A DNA stretch of 42,767 nt from DASUBN01 sp036500225 (GTDB lineage: Bacteria > Pseudomonadota > Gammaproteobacteria > Natronospirales > REEB76), in assembly GCA_036500225.1 (NCBI GenBank), contig DASYCJ010000004.1, forward strand, positions 1-42,767, in the 5' to 3' direction. How positions within the stretch are numbered: position 1 is the first letter of the stretch; the number at the start of each line of letters is the position of its first letter. The notes below the pieces were generated by a model. The model was given only the letters and a program-made list of their open reading frames with translations, had not been told where the DNA came from and did no database searches. Made by a program: the position numbers and the translations under genes. Below are positions 41,836 to 42,767 of this stretch, piece by piece.

Positions 41836-41996
41836 GCTGCACCTCCCTGTGTTTACCCCTTAGAGACCGCAGCGGTATCCCCACCACCCGGTCGCGTCCC
41901 ATCGCATCACTCGACAGATACTATAGACCGGCAGACGAACCGGGAACCCTCCCCTCTGCGCAGAGTCGAAGCTACCGACCGGGCGCCCAAGCCTGC

Positions 41997-42002
41997 TATA
42001 AC
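41997..42002 (+). promoter_or_regulatory. Extended -10 element before the M1 peptidase
   Basis: TGCTATAAC (41994-42002) fits an extended -10 (TG plus TATAAC). No good -35 is visible, as is common for extended -10 promoters. It would give a ~45-base leader to the ATG at 42055. Confidence 0.4.
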
Positions 42003-42054
42003 AATCACCGCCCGGGCGGCCAAACTCCCGGCAATACATATATAGAGGGCATCC

Positions 42055-42767
42055 ATGGATACCAGCGCACTCGTCTCAGCCTTGTTCCTGGCCACTGTCT
42101 CCGTCGGCGCCATCGCCGCTGAGTCCACCCAGCGGGTGGTATTGCCAACGGACGTGGTGCCCATCCATTACACCCTGGCAGTGGTGCCTGATGCCGCGCA
42201 CATGAGCTTCACGGGTTCGGTGCAGATCGACCTCGACGTGAAGCAGGCGACCAGACAGATCCAGCTCAACGCCGCGGACCTCAGCTTTACCAAGGTTAGC
42301 CTCTCCGGCATGAGCGATGCGCCCACGGTGACCTTCGACAGCAAGCAGGAGACGGCCACCCTGAGCTTCAAGACCGCCGTCAGTGCGGGCCACCATGTGT
42401 TGAGCATCGACTATGCCGGCAAGATCTACCAACACGCCTCCGGCTTGTTCGCTCTGGATTACGACGGGGTCTCCGGCAAGAAGCGCGCCCTGTTCACCCA
42501 GTTCGAGAACTCCGATGCCCGCCGCTTCGTGCCGAGCTGGGACGAACCGGGCGTCAAGTCCACCTTCACCCTGACCGCCACGGTACCGGCGGATGAGATG
42601 GCCCTGTCCAACATGCCCATCGCCAAGACCGAGAAGCTCGGCGGCAATCTCGCCAAGGTCACCTTCCAGCAGTCGCCCAAGATGTCCTCGTACCTGCTGT
42701 TCTTCGGTGTGGGTGACTTCGAGCGCATCCATCGGGACGTGAACGGCGTGGACGTGGGAGTGGTGGT
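42055..42767 (+). CDS. M1-family aminopeptidase, 3' end cut by window edge
   Basis: The first ~237 codons of an M1 zinc aminopeptidase. The N-terminal beta-sandwich blocks are clear: LPTDVVPIHYTLAVVPD, FTGSVQIDLDV, FTQFENSDARRFVPSWDEP and STFTLTATVPADEMALSNMP. The GAMEN and HExxH motifs lie beyond the window. A signal peptide (MDTSALVSALFLATVSVGAIA) indicates export. The ribosome region is TATATAGAGGGC. With the M3 and M13 genes next door it suggests a set of periplasmic peptide-degrading enzymes. Confidence 0.92.
   Translation, partial: MDTSALVSALFLATVSVGAIAAESTQRVVLPTDVVPIHYTLAVVPDAAHMSFTGSVQIDLDVKQATRQIQLNAADLSFTKVSLSGMSDAPTVTFDSKQETATLSFKTAVSAGHHVLSIDYAGKIYQHASGLFALDYDGVSGKKRALFTQFENSDARRFVPSWDEPGVKSTFTLTATVPADEMALSNMPIAKTEKLGGNLAKVTFQQSPKMSSYLLFFGVGDFERIHRDVNGVDVGVV

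Noticed and set aside
1..42767. CRISPR array, rRNA genes or transposase genes
   Set aside because: No regularly spaced repeats, rRNA-like sequence or transposase pattern was seen anywhere in the window.

Overview
The window looks like a GC-rich gammaproteobacterial chromosome. The type VI secretion cluster, the TtpC/ExbB/TonB/TPR locus, the DsbC-like protein, XerD and 7Fe ferredoxin and the periplasmic M1/M3/M13 peptidases suggest Xanthomonadales, Nevskiales or Steroidobacter relatives, but I cannot fix the family from sequence alone.

Positions 1-20521 hold one long minus-strand type VI secretion (T6SS) gene train, read from right to left: tssA, tssB, tssC, tssH(clpV), hcp-B, tssJ, tssK, tssL, tssM, a fused tssB-tssC gene, hcp-A, tssE, tssF, tssG, vgrG (cut by the left edge). 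All 13 core components are present. The unusual part is the duplicated sheath and tube. Besides normal separate TssB and TssC there is one 591-residue protein whose first ~145 residues look like TssB and whose remainder looks like TssC. It sits next to a second Hcp and the baseplate genes, and it lacks the N-terminal helix through which TssC is normally recognised by ClpV. TssC and TssJ both end in low-complexity Gly-rich tails, and VgrG has a Ser/Gln-rich insertion near the start of its gp5-like part. Divergent from tssA is a protein joining a degenerate class III cyclase-like domain to an FHA domain, a candidate regulator of the T6SS.

Positions 21931-23844 are a small degraded integration site. 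They contain an intact tRNA-Leu(CAA), a compositionally different stretch with a lipoprotein carrying an HExxH motif, a tRNA-Leu pseudogene with 51 of 52 bases identical in its best block, hairpin-rich DNA, and a 19-bp exact copy of the tRNA 3' end and flank.

Positions 23895-27540 are housekeeping genes: a Zn-ribbon NUDIX hydrolase, ferredoxin fdxA, a DsbC-like protein, xerD and a PlsC-type acyltransferase. Positions 27537-32100 are a minus-strand energy-transduction operon (DUF3450, TtpC-like ExbB, short ExbB, TonB, TPR protein) with translationally coupled junctions and no ExbD gene.

Positions 32310-36067 hold a lipoprotein alpha/beta hydrolase, an MFS transporter, a small membrane protein, a GFA-family protein coupled to a YjbR-like protein, and a PilZ-like protein. 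Positions 36223-42767 hold secreted hydrolases: an M3 dipeptidyl carboxypeptidase, a divergent M13 neprilysin-like peptidase, a patatin-like phospholipase and the start of an M1 aminopeptidase.
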